Positions 57,323-64,000 of a DNA stretch of 64,000 bases are shown here, piece by piece. The number at the start of each line of letters is the position of its first letter. The first letter of the stretch is position 1. Origin of the DNA: an uncultured Reyranella sp. (GTDB lineage Bacteria > Pseudomonadota > Alphaproteobacteria > Reyranellales > Reyranellaceae); assembly GCF_945957355.1 (NCBI RefSeq), contig NZ_CAMFKM010000004.1, forward strand, positions 124,001 through 188,000, given 5' to 3'. Position numbers and translations under genes: made by a program. Below the pieces are notes generated by a model, which was not told the DNA's origin, did not search any database, and saw only the letters and a list, made by a program, of their open reading frames with translations.

Positions 57323-59478
57323 CGCCGCTGCAGGGCCTGATCTGTCTCGTCGCAGCAGCGCTGATGCTGGTGGAGGTCGCCGCCCTCCAGTCGCGATTTG
57401 CCTTCCTGGTCGCAGGAGCGGCGACTGCTGTGGTGGCGCTCGCTCTCGTCCATGGCGAGGCGAAGCGGCGCGGGGAGGGGAGAGGTGCACTGCTTTATGC
57501 CGTGGGGCTCCTCGGAGCCGTCGGGGGCTATTGCTATCTCGCGCTGGCTCCTTCCGGAGCGATCTCGCCCCAGGACGAAGTCATCGAGTGGGGGCAGATG
57601 GACAAGCGTCCGCTGATCTTCGGCTATCTCGGTATCGCGGCCTTCATCGCCTTCCACTGGCTCTGGGTCGCCGTCGTTCAGGGCTCGCCAGCGGCCGCCC
57701 GCCCGAGTCCGGCCGCGGCCTCGGCGAGATGGCCCGTGCGCGTGCTGGGCGCGATCGGAATCGCGGGATTGGCGTTTTGCTGGATCGGTCTTCCGGCGCT
57801 TCGCGGTGCCGACGCAATTGGCGGTGACGGCCTCGCGAAGTTCTACGACGTCCACTCGCACGTTCACCTGAGCGCGCTGCAGCAGATCAGGCTCGGGGCG
57901 ATTCCCTATCTGGAGGCGCAAACCCAGTACGGACCCGGAAACCAGCTGCTTCTGGGCGCCCTTACGGACTTCGTGCACTTCAGCAACCACGGCTTCCTTG
58001 CCGCCAACCTCCTGCTCAACGTCGTCTGCGTCATCGTCTTCTTCATCGTGGTCCAGCAGTTCCTGGGGTTTGGTTGGGCGGCTGCCGGGCTCGTCGGCTG
58101 GGTTCTCTGGCCGAGCCCCGCCCAGAGGATCGATCTGGCCGGATGGGCCGTACTCACCCGATGGGTGGCGATTCCCATTCTTTCGCTTTGGCTTGCCTGG
58201 CTGTTGTTGGGCGCGAGGTCGGCGAGGGGCAGCTGGGTGGCGGCGATGCTGGCAGGGGCGCTCTGGGGGCTGGGCGGCTTCCTCAGCCAGGAGAACCTGA
58301 GCGGCGGGCTGCTGGTGCTCATATTCTCGCTCGCCCTGCTCGGGCCAGCCACGGGAGTGTCGCCGAAGCGGCTCGCGGGGTTCGCAGGCCTGTTCGTTGT
58401 CGCGGGTGGCGTGACCTTCATGATGCTGGTCTCAGCCTTCGTGGGACCCTCGCACCTCTTCGAAGTGGTTGCGCTCGCGAATGCGAAGTCCAGCCTGGTG
58501 ATGGCCGGCGTCTCCAATTCGATATGGTCCGACAACCTCGGTCTCCAACTCGCCTGGAACATCGTGGACGGGCGGCTGGAAACGGATCTGCGGGCGACCG
58601 GCGAGTTCAGGAATCTCATCCTCACCTACGCTCTGCTGTTCCTCTTCCTGCTCGCGCTCGGCCTGTTGGCGGCGTTTCTCGGACGACGGTGGAAAACGGC
58701 GGACGGGCCGACGCGGGAGTTCTGCGCGAAGTTCGCGGGCGTGGCGGTCGGCGCCTTCGTGATGCATTTGTTTGCGCTGCTGCGCTCGGACACTTCACAT
58801 CTGGCGGGCCCGGCGTTCCTGTTGGCGCTGTTCCTCCTGATGTTGCCGGTCTTCTTCTGGCGCTGCCTGAAGCCGGGCAGGGCACGGACTCTGCTGATGG
58901 TCGTCTCGGTGGCCGTCATCGCCGAGGGAGCAGTTTCAGGGCGAGGCGAGGTCGAACGGCGGGGGGCGAGCCTCGGTTCAGTCTGGCGCGAGTCGGTGGC
59001 AGTGCTCGATCTCTATGGCGAGTTGCGCAGCCACCGAGGCGAGGTTTCCGATCTCGCCGGTCTCTACTCGCCGCTTCCCCGGATGCAGGCGGCCTTTCGC
59101 AACCATCCGGATTTTGCCGAGGTGGAAGAGTTTTTTGGCCTGCTGCGCGACCGCCTCGCGGGGCGGCCTGTCGAAATGGGGGCGTACAGGTTCGATGACC
59201 TCGTTGCCCATCCCGACACGTTCTATTTTCTGGGGGGCGTGCGCTCGCTCTCGGGTATCACCTCGCCGAAGAACAGCCTCTGGCTGCGGTCGGAGCAGGA
59301 GGCATGGATCGCCAGGATCGCCGGCATGGGCCGCGGCTGCCTCTTTTTTGACGCCGCTTCGAACAGGCAACTGGTCGATGCCTGGATGCGGTCGGTCAAG
59401 CCGCCCCAGACCATGTCGATCGAACCGATTGCAGGCCGGCGCGACTACGGCACGCTGGCCTGCAAGGTTGGTTCCTAG
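57319..59478 (+). CDS. Large polytopic membrane protein, possibly a GT-C type glycosyltransferase
   Basis: A 719-residue protein with about 12 hydrophobic helices in the first 525 residues and a soluble C-terminal domain (about 540-719) that has aromatic and charged segments. An early extracytoplasmic loop holds KFYDVHSHVHLSALQQIRLG and QTQYGPGNQLL; the Asp and the YGPG are reminiscent of GT-C enzymes. No clear family assignment. The start is GTG, overlapping the methyltransferase stop. It converges with the MetE-like gene, with overlapping stops. Confidence 0.65.
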   Translation: MTPLQGLICLVAAALMLVEVAALQSRFAFLVAGAATAVVALALVHGEAKRRGEGRGALLYAVGLLGAVGGYCYLALAPSGAISPQDEVIEWGQMDKRPLIFGYLGIAAFIAFHWLWVAVVQGSPAAARPSPAAASARWPVRVLGAIGIAGLAFCWIGLPALRGADAIGGDGLAKFYDVHSHVHLSALQQIRLGAIPYLEAQTQYGPGNQLLLGALTDFVHFSNHGFLAANLLLNVVCVIVFFIVVQQFLGFGWAAAGLVGWVLWPSPAQRIDLAGWAVLTRWVAIPILSLWLAWLLLGARSARGSWVAAMLAGALWGLGGFLSQENLSGGLLVLIFSLALLGPATGVSPKRLAGFAGLFVVAGGVTFMMLVSAFVGPSHLFEVVALANAKSSLVMAGVSNSIWSDNLGLQLAWNIVDGRLETDLRATGEFRNLILTYALLFLFLLALGLLAAFLGRRWKTADGPTREFCAKFAGVAVGAFVMHLFALLRSDTSHLAGPAFLLALFLLMLPVFFWRCLKPGRARTLLMVVSVAVIAEGAVSGRGEVERRGASLGSVWRESVAVLDLYGELRSHRGEVSDLAGLYSPLPRMQAAFRNHPDFAEVEEFFGLLRDRLAGRPVEMGAYRFDDLVAHPDTFYFLGGVRSLSGITSPKNSLWLRSEQEAWIARIAGMGRGCLFFDAASNRQLVDAWMRSVKPPQTMSIEPIAGRRDYGTLACKVGS

Positions 59479-60506
59479 GAAATCTCTCGGCGCACGATCG
59501 CCGCGCCTTGGCTCAGGGCCTTGAGCTTTCCGAAGGCGGTGGCGCGCGGCAGATACTTCATGCCGCAATCGGGAGCGGGCAGGAGCTTGTCGGGCCCGAC
59601 ATGCTTCAGGCCGGCACGGATGCGCTCGGCGACTTTCTCAGGCGTCTCGATGACGGGATCGCTGAGGTCGATGACGCCCAGCATCACCTTCTTGGGGGCC
59701 AGATCCTTCAGCACGCCGAGGTCGAGCCTGGGCTGTGCGGACTCGATCGAGATCTGCTGGGCGATCGTGTCAGAGAGTTGTGGCAGGAACGAATAGCCGG
59801 TGGGCTTCAGGCCAGTCACCACGGCGGCATAGCCGAAGCAGAGATGGACGACGGTCGGCACGGTGATGCCTTCCAGGGCCCGGTTGATCGCCTTCACCGC
59901 GTAGCGCTCGGCTTCCTCGGGATTGTTGCGCAGCCAGGGTTCGTCGAGCTGAATCACGTCGGCGCCGGCCTTGACCAGCTCGTGCGCTTCCTCGTTCACC
60001 GCCGCGGCATAGTCCATGCACATCGCCTCGGCGTCCCTGTAGTACTCGTCCTGGACCTGCTGGCCCATGGTGAAGGGGCCGGGCAGGGTGATCTTGGCCA
60101 GGCGGTCGGTGTTGGCCCGCAGGAACTGCATGTCGCGCAACTCGACCGGCCCGGTGCGCCGGATCCTGCCCACGACCCGCGGCACGGGCGTGCGGTTGCC
60201 GCTGCGGTTCACGATCTCCGCCGGGTTCTCGTCGTCGATACCCTCCAACGCCGTCGCAAAGCGGTTGGAGTAGCTCTCGCGCCGCATCTCGCCATCGGTG
60301 ATGACGTCGATCCCGGCACGTTCCATGTCGCGGATGGCGAGCAGGGTGGCGTCGTCCTGGGCCTGCTCGAGCCAGGGTTCCGGAACCCGCCACATGTCCT
60401 TGACGCGCGTGCGCGGTACGCCCTTGCTCAGCAGTTGGCGGTCGACCAGCCAATCCGGCTGGGGGTAGGACCCGACGACGGTGGTCTGCAAAAGCATTTC
60501 GCCCAT
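59475..60506 (-). CDS. MetE C-terminal-domain (core) methyltransferase-like protein
   Basis: A 343-residue UROD/MetE-type barrel. It opens TTVVGSYPQPDWLVDRQLL. The zinc ligands of cobalamin-independent methionine synthase appear present: HLC in VVHLCFGY, a Glu in SIESAQPRLD and Cys in PDCGMKYLPR. The N-terminal half of full MetE is absent, as in archaeal core MetE. It could transfer methyl groups to homocysteine or another thiol, probably from a donor other than polyglutamylated methyltetrahydrofolate. The start at 60506 is not strongly supported; 60497 is possible. Confidence 0.78.
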   Translation of the reverse strand: MGEMLLQTTVVGSYPQPDWLVDRQLLSKGVPRTRVKDMWRVPEPWLEQAQDDATLLAIRDMERAGIDVITDGEMRRESYSNRFATALEGIDDENPAEIVNRSGNRTPVPRVVGRIRRTGPVELRDMQFLRANTDRLAKITLPGPFTMGQQVQDEYYRDAEAMCMDYAAAVNEEAHELVKAGADVIQLDEPWLRNNPEEAERYAVKAINRALEGITVPTVVHLCFGYAAVVTGLKPTGYSFLPQLSDTIAQQISIESAQPRLDLGVLKDLAPKKVMLGVIDLSDPVIETPEKVAERIRAGLKHVGPDKLLPAPDCGMKYLPRATAFGKLKALSQGAAIVRREIS

Positions 60507-60571
60507 CTGAATTCCATTTCTCGCGAAGCTGTGATTGCGCGCCAGTCTGCGACCCGATTAAGTCCCTGTCC

Positions 60572-62362
60572 ATGTTCGCACGCCTGGTGTTGCTGCTGCT
60601 GCTCCTCGTCGTCGGCTCCTGTAGCGGGGACCTGCCCAGCAGTTCGGTAGATGACGCTCCGGCCGAACGCGCCTTCGGGCTGCTGCGATCGTCGACCTCT
60701 CTCGTCGCGCTGATGCGCGACCGCGACATCCGTCCGCCGGACCTGTCGATGCCTGATCCGTTGCAACAGCTCCAGCGCGAGCTGGCCAAGAGCGACCCGA
60801 CGGGCGCCTTTGCCGGCATCACCTACGACCTGACACGTGGAAACACCCTGGCCGTCGACTGGCTCGTGCAGACGCCCAACCGGTGGGGCCGGAAGGCCGA
60901 CGACCTCACCTGGTTCGCCATGGGTTGCAAGGAATGCGAGCCCGACATCTCACTGCCCGCCTGCGCCACCGATGCCGATTGCAACGGCGGCACCTGCACC
61001 GCGATCTGGCCGCGCACGCCCGGGCGGCGCGCATTAGCGCGGAAAGTGTGCCTCGGTCATTCGGACGCCCTTCCGGTCAGGATCCACGACCTCGTTGCGA
61101 GCGCGCGAGAGAGCGTCGACATCGTCGAACTGCAGCCTGCGCCGACCGGGCGCTTCGCCGCGGCGCTCAGGGCTGCGATTGCCGAGCTGGCGTTCAGTCG
61201 CCGCCCGGTCGAGGTGCGTTTCCTGATCGGCCAGTTCCCGCCCACGGGCGTCGATGCCGCGGCATTCCTCGAGGAACTGGTCGGGACGGCGCGGGACATA
61301 CCGGGCTCGCGCGTGACGGTCAGCGTCTCGGCGATGCGGAGCTGTACGGTGCTCGAATCCTGCAACAGCTTCTCGTGGAACCACGGCAAGTTCATCGTCG
61401 TCGACCGGCGCGAGGCCATCGTCGGCGGGCATAATCTCTGGACCGAGGACTATCTCACCGACAATCCCGTCCACGATCTCTCCATGCAGGTGAGGGGGCC
61501 GGCGGCCGCCAGTGCGTCCCGCTTTGCCGACCGGCTATGGCGTTATGTCTGCGCCAATCTCGATCACAAGGAGTCGATCTCGCTGGTGAGCTACGTGCCC
61601 GGTCAGAGCGGGTTCGGGCGAAGCTGTCCGGGCGCCGTCGCGACACGCCGCGCGCCCGCGGGCACGGGAAGCGTCGAGATCATGGGCATCGGGAGGCTGG
61701 GCGCCGGGATCACGGAGGACTTCGCCAACCAGAGCGAACTGGCGCGCGATCTGATGTTCGGTGCGGCCCGCAAGTCCATCCGCGTGTCGCAGCAGGATCT
61801 CGGATTCCGGCTGGGACGTTCCGACACGCTCTTCCCCGAAAGCGCGCTGGACCGGATGATCGACCTGATGGAGCGCGACGGCGACGTCTATGTCGTCCTG
61901 TCCAATCCCGGGTCGATCGGCAATGGCGGCAGTCCTTACTACAACGACGTCCCGCTGCAGGTATTGGCCAGGCGCCTGAAGGACAACGTGCAAAAGCGCA
62001 TCGATACGGCCGATCCGCGCTCGCGCTACGCCATCCGCAAGGGGCCCGATCCCGTGAATGCGATGCTGTGCAGCCGCTTCCACCTCGCGCCGTTCCGCTT
62101 CGGTCCGGATGAGTCCTGGCCGGGCGGCAAGACCATCGCCAATCACTCCAAGCTGTGGATGGTCGACGACCGCGTTTTCTATATCGGCTCCGACAACATG
62201 TATCCGGTGAACCTGCAGGAATTCGGATACATCGTAGACGACCGCAAGGCCGTCGATACGCTGATCGAGTCCTACTGGAATCCGCTTTGGCAATGGTCGA
62301 AACGCGTCGCGGTGTCGGGTGAGGGCGTCGAGAAGTGTATCTTCCGCGAAATAATCAAATAA
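60572..62362 (+). CDS. Phospholipase D-like lipoprotein
   Basis: A 596-residue protein with a lipobox VGSC (Cys17) and two HKD motifs: NHGKFIVVD (His271, Lys273, Asp278) and NHSKLWMVD (His525, Lys527, Asp532), each followed by a GG/GSxN-type segment (IVGGHNL, YIGSDNM). Both halves of the active site are intact, so it should cleave or transfer phosphodiester bonds at the cell surface or periplasm. A Cys-rich module lies at 119-160, with CATDADCNGGTC resembling small disulfide-linked repeats in secreted proteins. The gene is monocistronic and divergent from the MetE-like gene. Confidence 0.88.
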   Translation: MFARLVLLLLLLVVGSCSGDLPSSSVDDAPAERAFGLLRSSTSLVALMRDRDIRPPDLSMPDPLQQLQRELAKSDPTGAFAGITYDLTRGNTLAVDWLVQTPNRWGRKADDLTWFAMGCKECEPDISLPACATDADCNGGTCTAIWPRTPGRRALARKVCLGHSDALPVRIHDLVASARESVDIVELQPAPTGRFAAALRAAIAELAFSRRPVEVRFLIGQFPPTGVDAAAFLEELVGTARDIPGSRVTVSVSAMRSCTVLESCNSFSWNHGKFIVVDRREAIVGGHNLWTEDYLTDNPVHDLSMQVRGPAAASASRFADRLWRYVCANLDHKESISLVSYVPGQSGFGRSCPGAVATRRAPAGTGSVEIMGIGRLGAGITEDFANQSELARDLMFGAARKSIRVSQQDLGFRLGRSDTLFPESALDRMIDLMERDGDVYVVLSNPGSIGNGGSPYYNDVPLQVLARRLKDNVQKRIDTADPRSRYAIRKGPDPVNAMLCSRFHLAPFRFGPDESWPGGKTIANHSKLWMVDDRVFYIGSDNMYPVNLQEFGYIVDDRKAVDTLIESYWNPLWQWSKRVAVSGEGVEKCIFREIIK

Positions 62363-62405
62363 CCGAAGTCAGGCGCCCGTCAGGTGGCGCCGCCATGTTC
62401 CGGGC

Positions 62406-62678
62406 ATGAAAAATCACATGAAGTTGCTGATCTCAAGTCTCGTCCTGATCCTGCCGATCGCCGCGTCGGCTGCCCCGAACGACGCGGCTTACTGCAAGTC
62501 GTTGGCCGCGACATACGAAGGCCTCCTCATGAAGAGAGGCGCCGGTCGTGGGGGACTCCAAAACGGCGTCGAGACCAGCCTGGCGCTCGATCAGTGCAAG
62601 AACGGCAATCCCGCAGGCATTCCCGTCCTCGAGCAGAAGTTGCGCGACCTCAAGATCGACCTGCCGCCGCGCGACTGA
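62406..62678 (+). CDS. Small secreted hypothetical protein
   Basis: A 90-residue protein with a signal peptide (MKNHMKLLISSLVLILPIAASA, cleavage before APND). The mature 68 residues have two cysteines (AYCKSL and LDQCKNG), likely a disulfide, and end IPVLEQKLRDLKIDLPPR. Similar small exported proteins occur in many alphaproteobacteria, as far as I recall, without known function. It follows the phospholipase-like gene by 43 bp and converges with the amidase. Confidence 0.75.
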   Translation: MKNHMKLLISSLVLILPIAASAAPNDAAYCKSLAATYEGLLMKRGAGRGGLQNGVETSLALDQCKNGNPAGIPVLEQKLRDLKIDLPPRD

Positions 62679-62691
62679 TGGTCGGGGGCGC

Positions 62692-64000
62692 CTAGGCGCC
62701 GACCGGATCGATCGGCGTCACGACACCCTCGCAGGCCTCGATCACCTCGCCGGCATCGAGGCAGAGGTCCTCGCGGTTGCGCATCGACATGATCTGGACG
62801 CCGGTGCGCAGCTTGCCGTGGTTGCCGACCGGTACGGCAAGGCCGGGCAGGCCGAGCAGCGGCGCGATCAGGGCGGAGCGCATCGACTCCAGCACTTCGC
62901 GCTGGCCGTCGGGCGTGATGTCGGCCACCTGCTTGGGCGGCAGGTCGCACAGGGTCGGGAAGATGACCAGTGGCCATTGCTGGAAGAAGGTCATCCAGCG
63001 GAAGGCCAGGGCCTCGCGCTCGGTCAGCGCTGCGACATAGGTCGCGAGATCGACCGGCTTGTGCACGGAGAGCCAGGCCTGCATGGACGAGATGCCGTCG
63101 GGATCGCCCATCTTCTGCATGGTGGGCCACAGGCCGCCGAACACGTCGGTGACGCAGATCTGATGCCACAGCTCGACGCCGCGCTCGATGTCAGGCGGTA
63201 GCACTTCCTCAACGACGTAGCCGGCGCCGCGGAGATGCTTGCCGGCCAGCCGCACGGCCTCGACCTGGGCGGGATGGCTCTTGCCGCCCGGCACTTCCGG
63301 CACGATCGCGACCTTGATGGGGCGCGCGGGCGCGGGGCCGCGCATCGGCACGTCGTTCCAGCGCCAGTCGCGCCGGTCGCCGCGCGCCATCGCTTCAAGA
63401 GCGAGCCGGGCGTCGCGCACCGTGCGGGTATGCGGACCCTGGGTCGCCATCAGGATGGCGCCGATGGGGCGGCCCGAGGCGACGCCCGTTGGATTGAAGG
63501 CCGGGATGCGGGCGAAGCCCGTGCGAAGTCCCACTACGCCATTGCAGTAGGCCGGGATACGCACCGAGCCGCCGATGTCGTTGCCATGGGCGATGGCGCC
63601 GATGCCAGTTGCCGTCGCCGCGCCGGCGCCGCCGCTCGAGCCGCCCGGCGTCACGCTGGGGTCCCGCGGGTTGAGCGTGCGCCCGTGCAGGGCGTTGTCG
63701 GTGAAGATGCGCATCGAGAAGGCAGGCGCATTGGTGCGGCCGACGATGATCGCACCGGCATGCTTCAGGTTGGCCACGACCGGGCTGTCTTCCTGCGCGA
63801 TCAGGTCCTTTAGCGGGATGACGCCATTGTCGGTGGGCAGCCCCGCCTGGTCGACGTTGATCTTGGTGGTGACCGGGACGCCGTGCAGCGGCGGCAGGGC
63901 GTGGCCGCGAGCGCGGGCGGCGTCCGCCGTCTCGGCTTCGGCACGGGCTTCGCTCTCCAGCACGCGGACAACCGCGTTGATGGCGGGATTGACCTTGTGC
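62692..64000 (-). CDS. Amidase (amidase-signature family), 5' end beyond the window
   Basis: The visible 436 codons encode an amidase-signature enzyme lacking its first residues. The triad is Lys in PVTTKINVD, the cis-serine in TPGGSSGGAGAATATG and the nucleophile in HGNDIGGSVRIPA. The frame is open to the right edge. The substrate is unknown; family members cleave amides such as acetamide, nicotinamide or acyl-amino acid amides. It may share a theme with the two deacylases. Confidence 0.88.
   Translation of the reverse strand, partial: HKVNPAINAVVRVLESEARAEAETADAARARGHALPPLHGVPVTTKINVDQAGLPTDNGVIPLKDLIAQEDSPVVANLKHAGAIIVGRTNAPAFSMRIFTDNALHGRTLNPRDPSVTPGGSSGGAGAATATGIGAIAHGNDIGGSVRIPAYCNGVVGLRTGFARIPAFNPTGVASGRPIGAILMATQGPHTRTVRDARLALEAMARGDRRDWRWNDVPMRGPAPARPIKVAIVPEVPGGKSHPAQVEAVRLAGKHLRGAGYVVEEVLPPDIERGVELWHQICVTDVFGGLWPTMQKMGDPDGISSMQAWLSVHKPVDLATYVAALTEREALAFRWMTFFQQWPLVIFPTLCDLPPKQVADITPDGQREVLESMRSALIAPLLGLPGLAVPVGNHGKLRTGVQIMSMRNREDLCLDAGEVIEACEGVVTPIDPVGA

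Noticed and set aside
59475..60571. Riboswitch (SAM or cobalamin) before the MetE-like gene.
   Set aside because: Only 65 bp separate it from the divergent gene and no aptamer core is visible.

Overview
The window is GC-rich, densely coded chromosomal DNA from an alphaproteobacterium. The evidence is an alphaproteobacterial-style pyrB-pyrC'-plsY-dprA-topA neighbourhood, a GatCAB amidotransferase, many orphan TctC-type binding proteins, and many Tat or Sec exported oxidoreductases and amidohydrolases. The content resembles Reyranella-like Rhodospirillales/Hyphomicrobiales; that genus-level guess is inference. There are no rRNAs, CRISPR arrays, prophages or insertion sequences. There is one tRNA (Ser-GCU).

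Layout. 1-7.7 kb: housekeeping genes on the minus strand (pyrB, pyrC-like, a secreted hypothetical, plsY, MFS, dprA, topA), interrupted by a plus-strand ABC binding protein. 7.8-10.2 kb: two divergent citrate synthases, one carrying an N-terminal DNA-binding domain, with tandem AT-rich palindromes between them. 10.2-14.7 kb: a PhyH-type dioxygenase gene divergent from a four-gene operon (TIGR02466 oxygenase, exported amidohydrolase, YtkA-like protein, di-haem peroxidase). 14.7-19 kb: an H-NS-like protein, ruvX, a hydrolase and a Na+/H+ antiporter fused to a cyclic-nucleotide-binding domain. 19-26.6 kb: gatC-gatA and gatB, separated by a 4.2 kb islet holding a frameshifted tctC, an N-acyl-D-amino-acid deacylase, a palindromic repeat cluster and an intact tctC. 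26.5-29.5 kb: a glucoamylase-family enzyme with a glucose-dehydrogenase-like enzyme. 29.6-34.1 kb: a lactonase-like MBL protein, VOC, GST, a COG0523 GTPase and a cyclase.

34.1-36.2 kb holds the most unusual arrangement: a fatty acyl-AMP ligase gene preceded by a well-formed cobalamin riboswitch with its own promoter. 36.3-41.2 kb: a serine hydrolase, DUF2076, GST, DUF3574, Dps and ArgE. 41.3-42.3 kb: tRNA-Ser and two very small genes. 42.3-50 kb: acyl-CoA dehydrogenase, a small lipoprotein, a GMC oxidoreductase with a gluconate-dehydrogenase-subunit-3 partner, an SGNH hydrolase, a Baeyer-Villiger-type monooxygenase and an MHS transporter. 50-54.6 kb: a minus-strand catabolic operon (GMC oxidoreductase, NHL protein broken by a stop codon, hydroxyacid dehydrogenase, TctC). 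54.7-64 kb: a leader ORF coupled to a second deacylase, a methyltransferase coupled to a large membrane protein, a MetE-core enzyme, a phospholipase D-like lipoprotein, a small secreted protein and a truncated amidase.

Overall the backbone encodes pyrimidine and phospholipid synthesis, DNA uptake and topology, and tRNA amidation. The accessory genes suggest an oligotrophic heterotroph that oxidises diverse alcohols, acyl compounds and N-acylated amino acids. Assignments rest on motif recognition by eye; no database search was run.
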